A stretch of 32,410 bases of DNA from Candidatus Terrybacteria bacterium RIFCSPHIGHO2_01_FULL_48_17 (GCA_001822835.1 MHSS01000009.1:1-32410); one strand, 5' to 3'. Positions 9,158 to 18,813 are shown, counted from the first letter of the stretch. The notes: generated from the letters alone by a model not told the origin. Made by a program: numbers and translations.

Positions 9158-10450
9158 ATGGAAGAGCTGAAGCACGCCGATATATTGCCGTTAGAGCGGT
9201 ATCCTTCGTTAGGAAGCCCCATCCTTTTTATTGCCGCAGCACTAACTCTTTTTACAACGCTGGCCCTCGCTTTGGGGAGCGTGGAAGTTTCTTCGCAAGG
9301 AACCGCATATTCTTTGCTCGCCATAGGGTCTGCGGTTTTTTTGAGCGCTGCCTTCACGCGCCAAAAACTAGTGCGCGCCTCGGCAATTGCCTTTAACTTT
9401 TCCTGCTACGTGGTATTTATCGGCATGGTTACGGGCTTTGTGGTGCTTACCGACGGTCCCGCGAGCGCGGTTTTTTTCTTTTTCTATATCATTTCGGTTT
9501 TAGCGCCCCAGCGCGTGCCGGTTCTTCAGGCCATTTTGCTCAACACGTTGATAGCCGGAGGAATTATTTTTATCTTTGTAAAAACATTTGGCGTGCCCCT
9601 TGAGGTTGAAGAACGCCAACAGCTTGGTTTTTCGTTGCTTTATCTTATGGCAGTAGCGACGGCTGGGGTATTGGCCCGTTACCAAGTTGAGCGCGCATTT
9701 GGCGCGTATCTGAAAGAACATTCAGAGAGCAAGCGCCTTGCCGAAGCCGCAAAGCTCAAGGATGAACTTGCATTTATTGCAGCACATGAGCTGCGCTCTC
9801 CCGTAACGACAATCCGCGGCTATCTTTCTTTATTTCGTTCCGGAGATTTTGGACAACTAAGCCAGGCAGCGCAACAAGCATTGGAGGTGATGTGGCAGAG
9901 CATTGAACGGTTGCGTACGCTCGTTGCCGACCTTCTTGATGTTTCGCGTATTGAATCGGGAAAATTACGTTTGGTTATGGAGCGAGTTGACGCGGGAGAT
10001 CTTGTGGCGGGCGTCTGCGCCGGCCTTCGTCCAAAGGCAGAAGAAAAAGAACACGATCTTGTATGTAATGCAGCATCAATTCGTGGCGTTTTAATTGATG
10101 CTGACGCCGTACGTTTGCAAGAGGTATTCACAAATATTGTAGACAACGCCATTAAATATACTCCACCGCACGGTATTATAAAGGTAGACGCCGAACACGA
10201 GGATGGCCGTATATCCGTAATGGTTTCCGATACGGGTCCGGGCATTCCCGACAGCGCGAAAAAACATATTTTTGAAAGATTTTATCGCGTTCCGCGAAAA
10301 GGGGAGCAAATTGAAGGAACGGGCCTGGGACTTTTTATTAGCAAAAACTTGGTTGTGGCAATGCACGGTACTATCTCTTTTCAATCAAAAGAAGGGGAGG
10401 GTACCACCTTTACGGTAGTGCTTCCCTCGGTTTCGAAAGATAGCGCGTGA
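9158..10450 (+). CDS. Membrane sensor histidine kinase (orphan)
   Basis: Hydrophobic N-terminal domain; H-box AHELRSPVTTIRGYL, N-box NIVDNAIKYTPPHG, DTGPGIP, EGTGLGLFISK. No response regulator in the window. Confidence 0.93.
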   Translation: MEELKHADILPLERYPSLGSPILFIAAALTLFTTLALALGSVEVSSQGTAYSLLAIGSAVFLSAAFTRQKLVRASAIAFNFSCYVVFIGMVTGFVVLTDGPASAVFFFFYIISVLAPQRVPVLQAILLNTLIAGGIIFIFVKTFGVPLEVEERQQLGFSLLYLMAVATAGVLARYQVERAFGAYLKEHSESKRLAEAAKLKDELAFIAAHELRSPVTTIRGYLSLFRSGDFGQLSQAAQQALEVMWQSIERLRTLVADLLDVSRIESGKLRLVMERVDAGDLVAGVCAGLRPKAEEKEHDLVCNAASIRGVLIDADAVRLQEVFTNIVDNAIKYTPPHGIIKVDAEHEDGRISVMVSDTGPGIPDSAKKHIFERFYRVPRKGEQIEGTGLGLFISKNLVVAMHGTISFQSKEGEGTTFTVVLPSVSKDSA

Positions 10451-10496
10451 AACAGATATTATTTCGTGGGCACGCTGGTGTAATCTTTTGGATGCA

Positions 10497-10517
10497 AGCG
10501 CCTCTGGCGCTTTTTAT
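10497..10517 (+). terminator. Intrinsic terminator
   Basis: AGCGCC TCT GGCGCT followed by TTTTATTT. Confidence 0.7.
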
Positions 10518-10573
10518 TTGATATGCTATAAAATAATTCTACGATCTTTTATGAATCAAAAGGGGTGAACGGC

Positions 10574-11752
10574 ATGGATCTAGTTATTCCCGATTGGCGC
10601 GGAGCTGTCGAAGGGCTTTTTACTGCACGGCTTTTTGGAAGCGAAACCTTGCTGTTGCCGGTTGCCGGAAAGAGAATTGACGGTGCTTCTGACTACTCGC
10701 GTCTTTTCGCCCGGGACACGCTCCTTTCCGCCTTTACTTTTTCCGATTTGCCACATGAAGCAACGGCGCACTTACTGGAAAATTCGCTGCGCTATTTTGC
10801 AGCTCACCAAGGAAGAAAACCAGATCCTTTCACCAACGAGGAGCCGGGCAAGACACTTCATGAACTTGAAGGCATACCGTTGCGTGGTCACAATACGCTG
10901 TTTTCTGCGTGCGATACCGTTTCGCTTTTTCTTATCGGGTGTGCGCGGTATGCCAGAAGCGCTTATTTTGAACAAGAAGCGTGGGACTATCTTGTGCCGC
11001 GCATGCACGCAGGGCTTGGATATTTGCGCGCACATATTGAAGACGGCCTTTTCCTTGAAGACCCGCGCCACAGTGGCGCAAAAGATTTTGCGTTGCTGGC
11101 AACCTATTGGCGCGACTACGGCATTGGGGGGCGGCGTGGCAGGCATCTATACTATCCTTGCGCCTTTTTATTGGTGCAGGCACAGGTTGTTGCGGCTTTG
11201 CGCGAGCTTTTATATTTAGCCAAGATCAAACGGTTTTCCGGAGAGCTTGCGCGTCTTGAGGGGGAGCTAAAAGCCGCACGCAAAGCGTTTTTGAGCTTTT
11301 TTGGGTCGGGAGCCGCAGCTCCCGTTGCGATTGATGCGAAGGGCCCAATTCATTTTGTATCCACCGATCCTGCGCACGCATTGTATTACCTTGAGCCGGA
11401 TGATGTCTCGTATCCCTACCTTTGCGACGCACAAGATTTGCTTGGAGATCTTAAAACGCCGTGGGGATTCAAGACCTGGAAACGGGATAAAAAAATTCCT
11501 GCAATGAACTGGGAACCAGAACGAATCTGGCCATGGGAGCACGCGTTTATCGCGCAGGGTCTAAAGAAGCACGGCGCATACCATGACTTCGAAGATGCGA
11601 TATCACCCGCGCGTTTCCTTGCGGAAAGCGGAATTCCTTTTACCGAGTTTTTGGAATTAAAATACGGCAAGCCCCATGCTGCCGGCTGCCACGTACAACT
11701 ATGGACCTGCGCCTATTGGGCGTGGGTGGAACAGCAACACTTGCCCCGATAA
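10574..11752 (+). CDS. Glycogen-debranching / glucoamylase-like (alpha/alpha)6-barrel protein
   Basis: SDYSRLFARDTLLSAF, ARYARSAYFEQEAWDYLVPRMHAGLGYLR, YPYLCDAQDLLG, AMNWEPERIWPWEHAFI; overall pattern resembles amylo-alpha-1,6-glucosidase-type proteins. AGGGG SD upstream. Confidence 0.55.
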   Translation: MDLVIPDWRGAVEGLFTARLFGSETLLLPVAGKRIDGASDYSRLFARDTLLSAFTFSDLPHEATAHLLENSLRYFAAHQGRKPDPFTNEEPGKTLHELEGIPLRGHNTLFSACDTVSLFLIGCARYARSAYFEQEAWDYLVPRMHAGLGYLRAHIEDGLFLEDPRHSGAKDFALLATYWRDYGIGGRRGRHLYYPCAFLLVQAQVVAALRELLYLAKIKRFSGELARLEGELKAARKAFLSFFGSGAAAPVAIDAKGPIHFVSTDPAHALYYLEPDDVSYPYLCDAQDLLGDLKTPWGFKTWKRDKKIPAMNWEPERIWPWEHAFIAQGLKKHGAYHDFEDAISPARFLAESGIPFTEFLELKYGKPHAAGCHVQLWTCAYWAWVEQQHLPR

Positions 11753-11770
11753 GTTCGGGGCTTTTAATTT
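11744..11770 (+). terminator. Intrinsic terminator overlapping the stop codon
   Basis: CCCCGA TAAGT TCGGGG then CTTTTAATTT; the TAA stop lies in the loop. Confidence 0.75.
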
Positions 11771-11791
11771 GTAGTGCTTGCTCATTACCTG

Positions 11792-11819
11792 TTGCAAAAA
11801 AATGAACAAGAAATATAAT
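11792..11819 (+). promoter_or_regulatory. Sigma70-type promoter of htrA
   Basis: TTGCAA - 16 nt - TATAAT; the -10 ends 9 nt before the ATG. Confidence 0.55.
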
Positions 11820-11828
11820 ACGATTTGT

Positions 11829-13043
11829 ATGAAACAGACACTTTTTATAGTCGTGGCAGCAGCCGCTACAAGCGTAATCGTTTCGGCTGCAACAGTTATG
11901 GCAATCGCGGTCTGGCATCCCTTTGCAATAACGTTAGCTCCTCTGACGCAGGCGCCACAGCAATCAAATGCCCCGAGTCCAATTTCACAAGAGAGCGCCA
12001 GCTCCGTGGTGTCGATTGTGGAAGCCGCCTCGCCCGCGGTGGTCTCGGTAGTAGCTACCAGGGATGTTCCTATTGTTGAGCGTTTTTTCGAATCGCCCTT
12101 CCCGGATGATCCGTTGTTTGAGCAGTTCTTCGGACCGTTTTTTAGTGTTCCGCGCGAGCGTCAACAGGGAACCGAACGGCGGCAAGTTGCAGCGGGATCT
12201 GGTTTTATCGTACGCAAAGACGGGCTAGTGGTTACCAACCGTCATGTCGTGGATATTCAAGATGCGGAATTTACCGTGTTCTTCGCTTCGGGTGAGACAG
12301 CGACTGCAAATGTAGTAGCCGTTGATTCGCTTGAAGACATCGCGTTGTTACAGATTCAAGAGAAGAAAGAGTTTCCGTATCTTGAGCTTGGCGATTCGGA
12401 TGTGTTGAAGGTTGGAGAGACGGTTATCGCCATTGGAAATGCGCTGGGAGAATTTCAAAATACGGTTTCTGTAGGAGTTATTTCGGGACTCAACCGTCGT
12501 ATTGTGGCGGGAGGAGGAGGACAAAGCGAGGTGCTCGAGGGAGTTATTCAGACCGATGCTGCAATTAATCAAGGAAACTCCGGAGGCCCGTTGCTGAATC
12601 TTTTGGGTAAGGTTGTGGGTGTAAATACGGCTATTGCCGCAGGGTCCGAAAATATCGGTTTTGCAATTCCTATTAACAAGGCAACAGAATCCTTGCAATC
12701 GTTTGAACAATCCGGCAAAATCACGCACGCCTTTTTGGGAGTGCGTTATGTGCCCGTAACAAATGAAATTAAAGAGGCGCGAAAGCTTTCGGTCGACTAT
12801 GGCGCTTTGGTGGTAGGGTCGCAGGACGGAAAAGAGCCCGGCGTTTTGCCCGACTCTCCTGCGGCAAAAGCCGGTATTCATGAAGGCGATGTGATTTTGG
12901 AATTTAACGGCGAGCGCATTGACGAGAGGCATTCGCTGGCGGAGTTCGTGCGAAGTAAAAAAGTAGGGGAGACGGTAACGGTGAAGGTGTTGAGTGCAGG
13001 AGAGGAGCGCGAGGTGCAAGTAACGTTGGGTGAGGCGCCTTGA
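11829..13043 (+). CDS. htrA: HtrA/Deg family serine protease (active triad, one PDZ)
   Basis: N-terminal TM; His in VVTNRHVVD, Asp in DSLEDIALLQI, Ser in QGNSGGPLLN; PDZ segment PDSPAAKAGIHEGDVILEFNGERID. Confidence 0.95.
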   Translation: MKQTLFIVVAAAATSVIVSAATVMAIAVWHPFAITLAPLTQAPQQSNAPSPISQESASSVVSIVEAASPAVVSVVATRDVPIVERFFESPFPDDPLFEQFFGPFFSVPRERQQGTERRQVAAGSGFIVRKDGLVVTNRHVVDIQDAEFTVFFASGETATANVVAVDSLEDIALLQIQEKKEFPYLELGDSDVLKVGETVIAIGNALGEFQNTVSVGVISGLNRRIVAGGGGQSEVLEGVIQTDAAINQGNSGGPLLNLLGKVVGVNTAIAAGSENIGFAIPINKATESLQSFEQSGKITHAFLGVRYVPVTNEIKEARKLSVDYGALVVGSQDGKEPGVLPDSPAAKAGIHEGDVILEFNGERIDERHSLAEFVRSKKVGETVTVKVLSAGEEREVQVTLGEAP

Positions 13044-13063
13044 GAGCGGGTTCGCGGGGGGCT

Positions 13064-13170
13064 ATTTGCGAAACGCGACAAACCCCAGCGTGGCTTGTCG
13101 CTCTGTCCTCGGCTCGCCTCCGACCATGCGGCTCGCCTGCGGAGGTTCGCAAATATCCCTCCGCTCACTC
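13064..13170 (+). repeat. Dispersed structured intergenic repeat, copy 1
   Basis: ATTTGCGAA...TTCGCAAAT outer arms and GCGACAA...TTGTCGC inner arms; nearly identical blocks at 20163-20284. Confidence 0.85.
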
Positions 13171-13221
13171 ATATATTTTTCCTTCGGCACTTATTTTTTA
13201 AATGGAGAGGGAAAACAGGAA

Positions 13222-13242
13222 AGCCGAGCATGGTGCTCGGCT
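13222..13242 (-). terminator. Hairpin downstream of the DUF4177-like gene
   Basis: AGCCGAGCA TGG TGCTCGGCT. Confidence 0.5.
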
Positions 13243-13258
13243 CTGTTAGTTATACCCG

Positions 13259-13477
13259 TTAGCTTCCCCAGCCGGATGATCTTTTTGGTTTTTCTGCTGC
13301 ATTGGGTTGAGAAACCTGTACAGGGCGCTTGAAGAAAAGATCAAAGTAATTGTTACGATCACCCAGTGGTGCTGCAGAAACGAGTTCCCACCCTTGTTTT
13401 GCGCGAGTATCGATTTCGTTTTCCACATATATGCGCGATAAGTCCCATACTATCTTGTGTTCAAACCGTTGTTGCAT
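13259..13477 (-). CDS. Small DUF4177-like protein
   Basis: MQQRFEHKIV...AKQGWELVSAAPLGDRNNYFDLFFKRP pattern; SD AGGAGAGG 7 nt before the ATG. Confidence 0.6.
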   Translation of the reverse strand: MQQRFEHKIVWDLSRIYVENEIDTRAKQGWELVSAAPLGDRNNYFDLFFKRPVQVSQPNAAEKPKRSSGWGS

Positions 13478-13491
13478 TTTCTAACCTCTCC

Positions 13492-13519
13492 TTGTCAATG
13501 TACTAATTCGATATATACT
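13492..13519 (+). promoter_or_regulatory. Promoter of alpha/beta hydrolase
   Basis: TTGTCA - 16 nt - TATACT. Confidence 0.55.
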
Positions 13520-13558
13520 TAACGTAGATCTCTGAAAACGTCAAGAAGGGAGTGTGCG

Positions 13559-14503
13559 ATGTTTGCGTGGTTGATCATTCCGGCTTTAGCCGTCATAACG
13601 GTTGTTGTCATGGGATGGCAATTTCTCAAACTGTTTATTCAGATAAACGTACACAAGCAAGTTGCGAGATATGTTCCGGCCTATCCCGATCACCCCCGCA
13701 AATGGGGTATGACCTATTGCAACGTGCGGTTTGAAACCGAAGATGGTATAGGCCTTTGCGGTTGGGTGATAGCGCCAAAGCGCGACCAAGAAGCACGCGG
13801 AGTTGTGCTGCTACTACACGGGCTTGGCGGTCCTCATGATACCGGAGGGAAATCGCGCCAACTTCCTTGGGCAAACGTATTTGCAGATCAAGGGTATCTT
13901 GTGCTCATGTTTGATTTCCGAAACCATGGTGATAGCGACTCTGGCTTTATCACGTTTGGAAGAGACGAGCTTCTTGATGTTCGCGCGGCACGTAATTTTA
14001 TTGCAAAATCCTGGATGTTATCGGATCTTCCTGTGGTGCTTGCGGGCGTATCTTACGGCGCAGCAACCGCAATTCGTTTTGCAGCAACACACCCGTATAG
14101 TTTCCAAGGAGTAATTGCCATAAGCGGCTATGCCGACTTTTCTCTCATTTTGCACGAGCGCGTGAAAGATCAAACAATCTGGGGTAAGATCCCGGGGATT
14201 TCGCGTTTAGTAGAAGATGCGTTATGCGCAGAGCTTTCGATCTCTGATCTTCGCCAATTATCGCCTTGCGAAGTTGCTGTTCATGTTTCCCCGATGCCGC
14301 TTCTTATTCTTCACGGCACCAGAGACGATATTATAGGAGAACACCATGCGCACCTTTTATATTCTGCGGCGCACGATCCTAAGTCGCTCGTGGTTGTTAA
14401 AGACGGCAGCCATGGATTTTTGTTAGATCCTATTGGCTCGCACAAAGCGGCCTGCGAAGCACGCGAAGCCGTAATTCGATTCACAGAAAGCGTTTCAAGA
14501 TAA
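13559..14503 (+). CDS. Membrane-anchored alpha/beta hydrolase
   Basis: LLLHGLGG, nucleophile GVSYGAA, Asp in HGTRDDI, His in DGSHGF; SD AAGGGAG. Confidence 0.85.
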   Translation: MFAWLIIPALAVITVVVMGWQFLKLFIQINVHKQVARYVPAYPDHPRKWGMTYCNVRFETEDGIGLCGWVIAPKRDQEARGVVLLLHGLGGPHDTGGKSRQLPWANVFADQGYLVLMFDFRNHGDSDSGFITFGRDELLDVRAARNFIAKSWMLSDLPVVLAGVSYGAATAIRFAATHPYSFQGVIAISGYADFSLILHERVKDQTIWGKIPGISRLVEDALCAELSISDLRQLSPCEVAVHVSPMPLLILHGTRDDIIGEHHAHLLYSAAHDPKSLVVVKDGSHGFLLDPIGSHKAACEAREAVIRFTESVSR

Positions 14504-14509
14504 ATTTTA

Positions 14510-14530
14510 CCCCGCGTTACGCGGGGTTTT
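14510..14530 (+). terminator. Intrinsic terminator
   Basis: CCCCGCG TTA CGCGGGG TTTT. Confidence 0.85.
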
Positions 14531-14549
14531 ATGTTATAATATATATGAC

Positions 14550-14578
14550 TTGACATGTCCCCTGGACGAGGGTAGATT
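14550..14578 (+). promoter_or_regulatory. clpB promoter
   Basis: TTGACA (14550-14555), 17-nt spacer, TAGATT (14573-14578). Confidence 0.75.
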
Positions 14579-14603
14579 AGCACTCAAGGGTATCGACTGC
14601 TAA
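14577..14603 (+). promoter_or_regulatory. CIRCE operator (HrcA site)
   Basis: TTAGCACTC-N9-GACTGCTAA against consensus TTAGCACTC-N9-GAGTGCTAA: exact spacing, one mismatch. Confidence 0.92.
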
Positions 14604-14612
14604 TTTAATATT

Positions 14613-14640
14613 CTGTTCCCTGATCACTGATTCCTGATTG
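14613..14640 (+). repeat. Heptamer array in the clpB leader
   Basis: CTGTTCC CTGATCA CTGATTC CTGATTG, four in-phase 7-mers. Confidence 0.8.
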
Positions 14641-14647
14641 CCTTTTT

Positions 14648-17344
14648 ATGAACGGACACAACTTTACCATCAAAGCGCAAGAAGCACTGCAGCGTGCGCA
14701 CGAAATTGCCATTGAGCGCGGCCATCAGCAAATAGAGCCCTTGCATTTGCTTGCCTCTGTTTTGGCCGATGCCGATTCTGCTGCCGCGGCGGTTCTGGAG
14801 AATATGGGCGTTTCCTTAGATGAAGCGCGCGAGCGCATTCGCCGAGCGCTTGGTTCTTTGCCCCGTATTATGGTTAATGTTCCGTTCGGGCAAGTATATT
14901 TAACGCCCGAACTTGCCCGTATTTTGGAGCGCGCGAAAAAAGAGGCAGAACGCATGTCGGATGAATTTATCTCCGTTGAACATTTATTTTTGGCATTGCT
15001 TGATACTCCCTCACGTGCGCGCGAGGCGCTTACTTCGCTTCGGGGTGCCGACGGCGCCGCCTTAAGTTACGAGTTGGTTGAAAAGGCGCTCAAAAACATT
15101 CGTGGGAGCGACAGGGTTACCGATGAGCGTCCGGAAACAAAATATAAGGTTCTTGAGCGTTACGCGCGCAATCTTACCGAGCTTGCCCGCAAAGAAAAAC
15201 TCGATCCTGTCATTGGGCGGGATGCAGAAATCCGTCGCCTTATGCAGGTGTTGTCCCGCCGCACAAAAAACAATCCTGTGCTTATCGGTGAGGCGGGCGT
15301 GGGCAAGACCGCAATTGTTGAGGGTTTGGCACAACGCATCGCTTCGGGGGACGTTCCCGAATCCTTGCGCGAAAAAGAGCTTGTTGCCATTGATTTGGGG
15401 GCCTTGGTTGCCGGTACCAAATACCGCGGCGAATTTGAAGATCGTCTTAAGGCGGTATTGCGGGAAATCGATCGCGCAGCCGGCAAATTCCTTCTGTTTA
15501 TCGACGAATTGCATACTCTTGTTGGGGCAGGTGCGGCAGAGGGCGCTATTGATGCTTCAAACATGCTTAAGCCCGCGCTTGCGCGGGGAGAGTTGCATGC
15601 CATTGGAGCAACAACCCTTAAAGAGTATCAGCAGCATATTGAAAAAGATCCGGCGCTTGCTCGGCGATTTCAGCCGATCTATGTGGTGGAACCATCCGAG
15701 GAAGATACTATTGCGATTCTTCGCGGTATTCGCGAAAAATATGAATTACATCACGGAGTGCGTATTACGGATGTGGCGATTGTTTCGGCCGCACGGCTTT
15801 CGGCGCGTTATATCACCGATCGTTTTTTGCCCGATAAAGCCGTCGATCTTATTGATGAGGCCGCTTCCGGATTGCGCCTTGAAATTGAGTCAGAGCCCGA
15901 AGAGCTTGATAAGCTGCGCAGGGAGGCGCGCCGTCTTGAAATGGAGATGGCTGCTTTGAAACGCGAGGAAAAAGATCGCGACACGAAAGAGCGTTTGAAG
16001 GAAGCGCGATTGCGTCTTGCAAATGTTCGGGAGGAATTAGAAACCTTTGAGACACGATGGCGATCGGAGCGGGAGGCGTTGGCTGCCATGAAATCGAAGC
16101 GTCGGGAAATCGAGCATATTCGGCAGGAAGCGGAAATCGCCGAACGATCCGGCGACCTTGAACGTGCAGCAGAACTGCGTTACGGGCGCATTCCCGCACT
16201 TGAACAAGAGCTTCGTAAAGCCGAGGAAGGGTTAAACCGCATTCCCGAAAGCCGCAGGATTTTACGGGAGGAAATTTCAGAGGAATCAATCGCGCAGGTC
16301 GTTTCACGCTGGACTGGTGTGCCGGTGACAAAGCTTTTAGCAACCGAGGCGGAAAAATTATTGCATCTTGAGAAAGATATTGCCACGCGCGTGATTGGAC
16401 AAGAAGAAGCTATCGGGGTTGTGTCAAATGCTCTGCGCCGGGCGCGCGCCGGCATTGCCGAGCCAACCCGTCCCATGGGCTCATTCATTTTTTTGGGGCC
16501 GACTGGTGTGGGGAAAACCGAACTTGCCCGGGCGTTGGCCGAGGTATTGTTTGACGATCGGGAAGCGATAATCCGTTTGGATATGTCCGAATATATGGAA
16601 CCGCATGCCGTTTCAAAAATGATCGGCTCCCCCCCGGGATACATTGGCTATGAAGAAGGGGGACAATTCACAGAACTTATCCGCCATAGGCCCTACAGCG
16701 TTGTATTATTTGATGAAATCGAAAAAGCGCACCCGGATGTATTTAATGTCATGCTTCAGGTGTTGGATGATGGGCGCCTTACCGATTCTAAGGGCCGAAC
16801 CGCTTCGTTTAAAAATACGATTATTATCATGACGTCAAATGTGGGTTCCGAATTTGCCCATAAAATGCAGGAGTTTGGTTTTTCATCCGAAGAAGAGGCG
16901 GAGGTAGAACATCAACAGAGCATGTTAAAAGACAGGATTAAGGAAGCGCTCCGTGAGCGGTTTAAGCCGGAATTTGTAAATCGGCTTGATGCGGTTATCG
17001 TGTTTAATACCCTGACGCGTGAAAATATTTTGCGAATCGTCGACCTCCAGCTTGAGCGCATACAAATGCGCTTGCGCGATCGGCACGTTACGCTTTCAGT
17101 AAGCCCGCAAGCGAAAGCGCTTTTGGCGGAACGGGGTTTCGATCCGCAATATGGTGCGCGTCCGCTTAAGCGCGTGATTGAAACAGATGTGCTGGATGTG
17201 CTTGCCAAAAAATTAATTGCGGGAGAAGTTCACGATGGCGCAAAAGTACATGTTGACGTTAAAAATGGGGGAATAACTATCGCCGCCGCTGCGCAACGTC
17301 GCCACAAGTCGTCACGTAAGCACCTTGCCTCTTCGCGCCGTTAA
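14648..17344 (+). CDS. clpB: ClpB disaggregase (Hsp100)
   Basis: Clp_N repeats; two AAA+ modules ([36 protein letters not shown]); long M-domain with [21 protein letters not shown]. Confidence 0.93.
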   Translation: MNGHNFTIKAQEALQRAHEIAIERGHQQIEPLHLLASVLADADSAAAAVLENMGVSLDEARERIRRALGSLPRIMVNVPFGQVYLTPELARILERAKKEAERMSDEFISVEHLFLALLDTPSRAREALTSLRGADGAALSYELVEKALKNIRGSDRVTDERPETKYKVLERYARNLTELARKEKLDPVIGRDAEIRRLMQVLSRRTKNNPVLIGEAGVGKTAIVEGLAQRIASGDVPESLREKELVAIDLGALVAGTKYRGEFEDRLKAVLREIDRAAGKFLLFIDELHTLVGAGAAEGAIDASNMLKPALARGELHAIGATTLKEYQQHIEKDPALARRFQPIYVVEPSEEDTIAILRGIREKYELHHGVRITDVAIVSAARLSARYITDRFLPDKAVDLIDEAASGLRLEIESEPEELDKLRREARRLEMEMAALKREEKDRDTKERLKEARLRLANVREELETFETRWRSEREALAAMKSKRREIEHIRQEAEIAERSGDLERAAELRYGRIPALEQELRKAEEGLNRIPESRRILREEISEESIAQVVSRWTGVPVTKLLATEAEKLLHLEKDIATRVIGQEEAIGVVSNALRRARAGIAEPTRPMGSFIFLGPTGVGKTELARALAEVLFDDREAIIRLDMSEYMEPHAVSKMIGSPPGYIGYEEGGQFTELIRHRPYSVVLFDEIEKAHPDVFNVMLQVLDDGRLTDSKGRTASFKNTIIIMTSNVGSEFAHKMQEFGFSSEEEAEVEHQQSMLKDRIKEALRERFKPEFVNRLDAVIVFNTLTRENILRIVDLQLERIQMRLRDRHVTLSVSPQAKALLAERGFDPQYGARPLKRVIETDVLDVLAKKLIAGEVHDGAKVHVDVKNGGITIAAAAQRRHKSSRKHLASSRR

Positions 17345-17347
17345 GGT

Positions 17348-18076
17348 ATGGCTATTTCTATCCTTTTGGGTACGGCAGTTGCCGTGTGGTGGATTTCGTT
17401 CCCCTTTGCATCCGTTATTTCCGCTGCTTCGTTTGTGATAGCAGCGTTTCTTATTTATAAGGCCAGCCCTTCTGTTTTTTCCGGTCCGCAATTATTGCTT
17501 GCCGCATCTCTTCCTGTTTTTTCTTTTTCCGTTCCATTCTCTCTTTTATCTTTGGCATTGGTTTTGTTTGGTATTGCGATGCTTGCCTTTTTCCGTGATG
17601 CCGACAATCAAGATCTAGCCCCCCCCTTTATGGCCCGCATCCGATTTTTGCTGCTTTTGGCTCTGATTCTGTGGGCCATTTTCGCATTTCGTCTTGGCTC
17701 ATTCCATAATAGTGTAACCGTTCTTTCTGCCGCAGCAATCGTAGTCGCAGTCGTTGGTTACGCAGGATTTAAAACCGCAAGCGCGGAAAATATATTGGCT
17801 GGGCGGGTAGATGACGGTCTAGTTCGTGCCGTTGTAGGTTTTGCCGCAGCATTGGTTGGCGGAGAATTGTTTCTTCTTCTTTTATTTCTTCCGTTTGCCG
17901 CATATGTTTCCGGAATCCTTCTTGCGGTAAGTATGTGGGTGTTTTTTGAAGTCATGGCAGCTGCCAAGAACGTTCCGTTTGCGCTTGCGCGAGCATCGCG
18001 TGCTGCAATTTTAGGGTTTACAACCTGGGTCGCTTTGGTTCTTACGGCTCCTTGGCCTTCTGGGATAGTTCGTTAG
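17348..18076 (+). CDS. Polytopic membrane protein of unknown function, probably co-transcribed with clpB
   Basis: Multiple predicted TM segments; starts 4 nt after the clpB stop codon ends. Confidence 0.75.
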   Translation: MAISILLGTAVAVWWISFPFASVISAASFVIAAFLIYKASPSVFSGPQLLLAASLPVFSFSVPFSLLSLALVLFGIAMLAFFRDADNQDLAPPFMARIRFLLLLALILWAIFAFRLGSFHNSVTVLSAAAIVVAVVGYAGFKTASAENILAGRVDDGLVRAVVGFAAALVGGELFLLLLFLPFAAYVSGILLAVSMWVFFEVMAAAKNVPFALARASRAAILGFTTWVALVLTAPWPSGIVR

Positions 18077-18090
18077 TTTTCTTATATTAT

Positions 18091-18813
18091 ATGCGTTTTT
18101 TTCGTAAATTCTTGTTCGTGGTATTTATCATTTTTCTGAGCGCCCTTGGTGGCATCCTGGGGAATCGTATTTTGTTCCCCTGGCTTGCATCGTTTGAACA
18201 ACTCTCGATCCTTCAGCAATTTGCAAGGAACAACGGCACAACCATTATTAATCCTACAGAGCAGATTATTGTGAATGAAAGCGAGGGCTTTGAACGCGCA
18301 GTCGCTTTGGCCTTGCCGTATCTCGTTTTGGTTGAGCGCGAGGGTTCGAAAACCGCGGTATCGGGCGTTGCTGTCACGGAAGACGGGCTGGTTGCGACGG
18401 ATGCTCAAATTGCCGTCGGTCGCGGACAACTTTTTGTTGTACGACACAACGAACGGTTCGCGGCAACGCTTGTACGCGTAGATGCTTCTTCAAATACGGC
18501 GCTTGTCAAAATAGATTCACACAACCTTTCCTTTCCCGATTTCGACGACTCCGTTAATTTGGGACAGGCCTTGGTTGCGGTGCGGATGGTCAACGAGGAA
18601 CAAATGGCTGTGCCGGAGGTCATACAAACGTATGCCAACCGTATTGGTGAAAACTCATTCTCGCTTCCTTTCGCGCTCGATTCTGCGCATCGTGGTATGA
18701 TTTTAATAACATCGGAAGGAAAGTTGGCAGGAATGGTTGTTTCGGGAGCCAAAGCAGGTGATTATATGGTCGTCTTGCCAAAAGTGCTTACGAATCTGCT
18801 TTTAGGTAATTGA
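18091..18813 (+). CDS. Membrane-anchored HtrA-like protein lacking the catalytic triad
   Basis: SGVAVTEDGLVATDAQIAVGRGQLFVV...LVRVDASSNTALVKID aligns with the HtrA core GSGFIVRKDGLVVTNRHVVD...VVAVDSLEDIALLQI; catalytic residues replaced. Confidence 0.7.
   Translation: MRFFRKFLFVVFIIFLSALGGILGNRILFPWLASFEQLSILQQFARNNGTTIINPTEQIIVNESEGFERAVALALPYLVLVEREGSKTAVSGVAVTEDGLVATDAQIAVGRGQLFVVRHNERFAATLVRVDASSNTALVKIDSHNLSFPDFDDSVNLGQALVAVRMVNEEQMAVPEVIQTYANRIGENSFSLPFALDSAHRGMILITSEGKLAGMVVSGAKAGDYMVVLPKVLTNLLLGN

Noticed and set aside
12878-13168. Minus-strand ORFs over repeat copy 1 (and 19872-20324 over copy 2)
   Set aside because: Similarity between them comes from the shared DNA repeat, and they overlap htrA and rmlB coding ends.
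15078-15959. 293-aa ORF within clpB in another frame
   Set aside because: Out-of-frame shadow of clpB.
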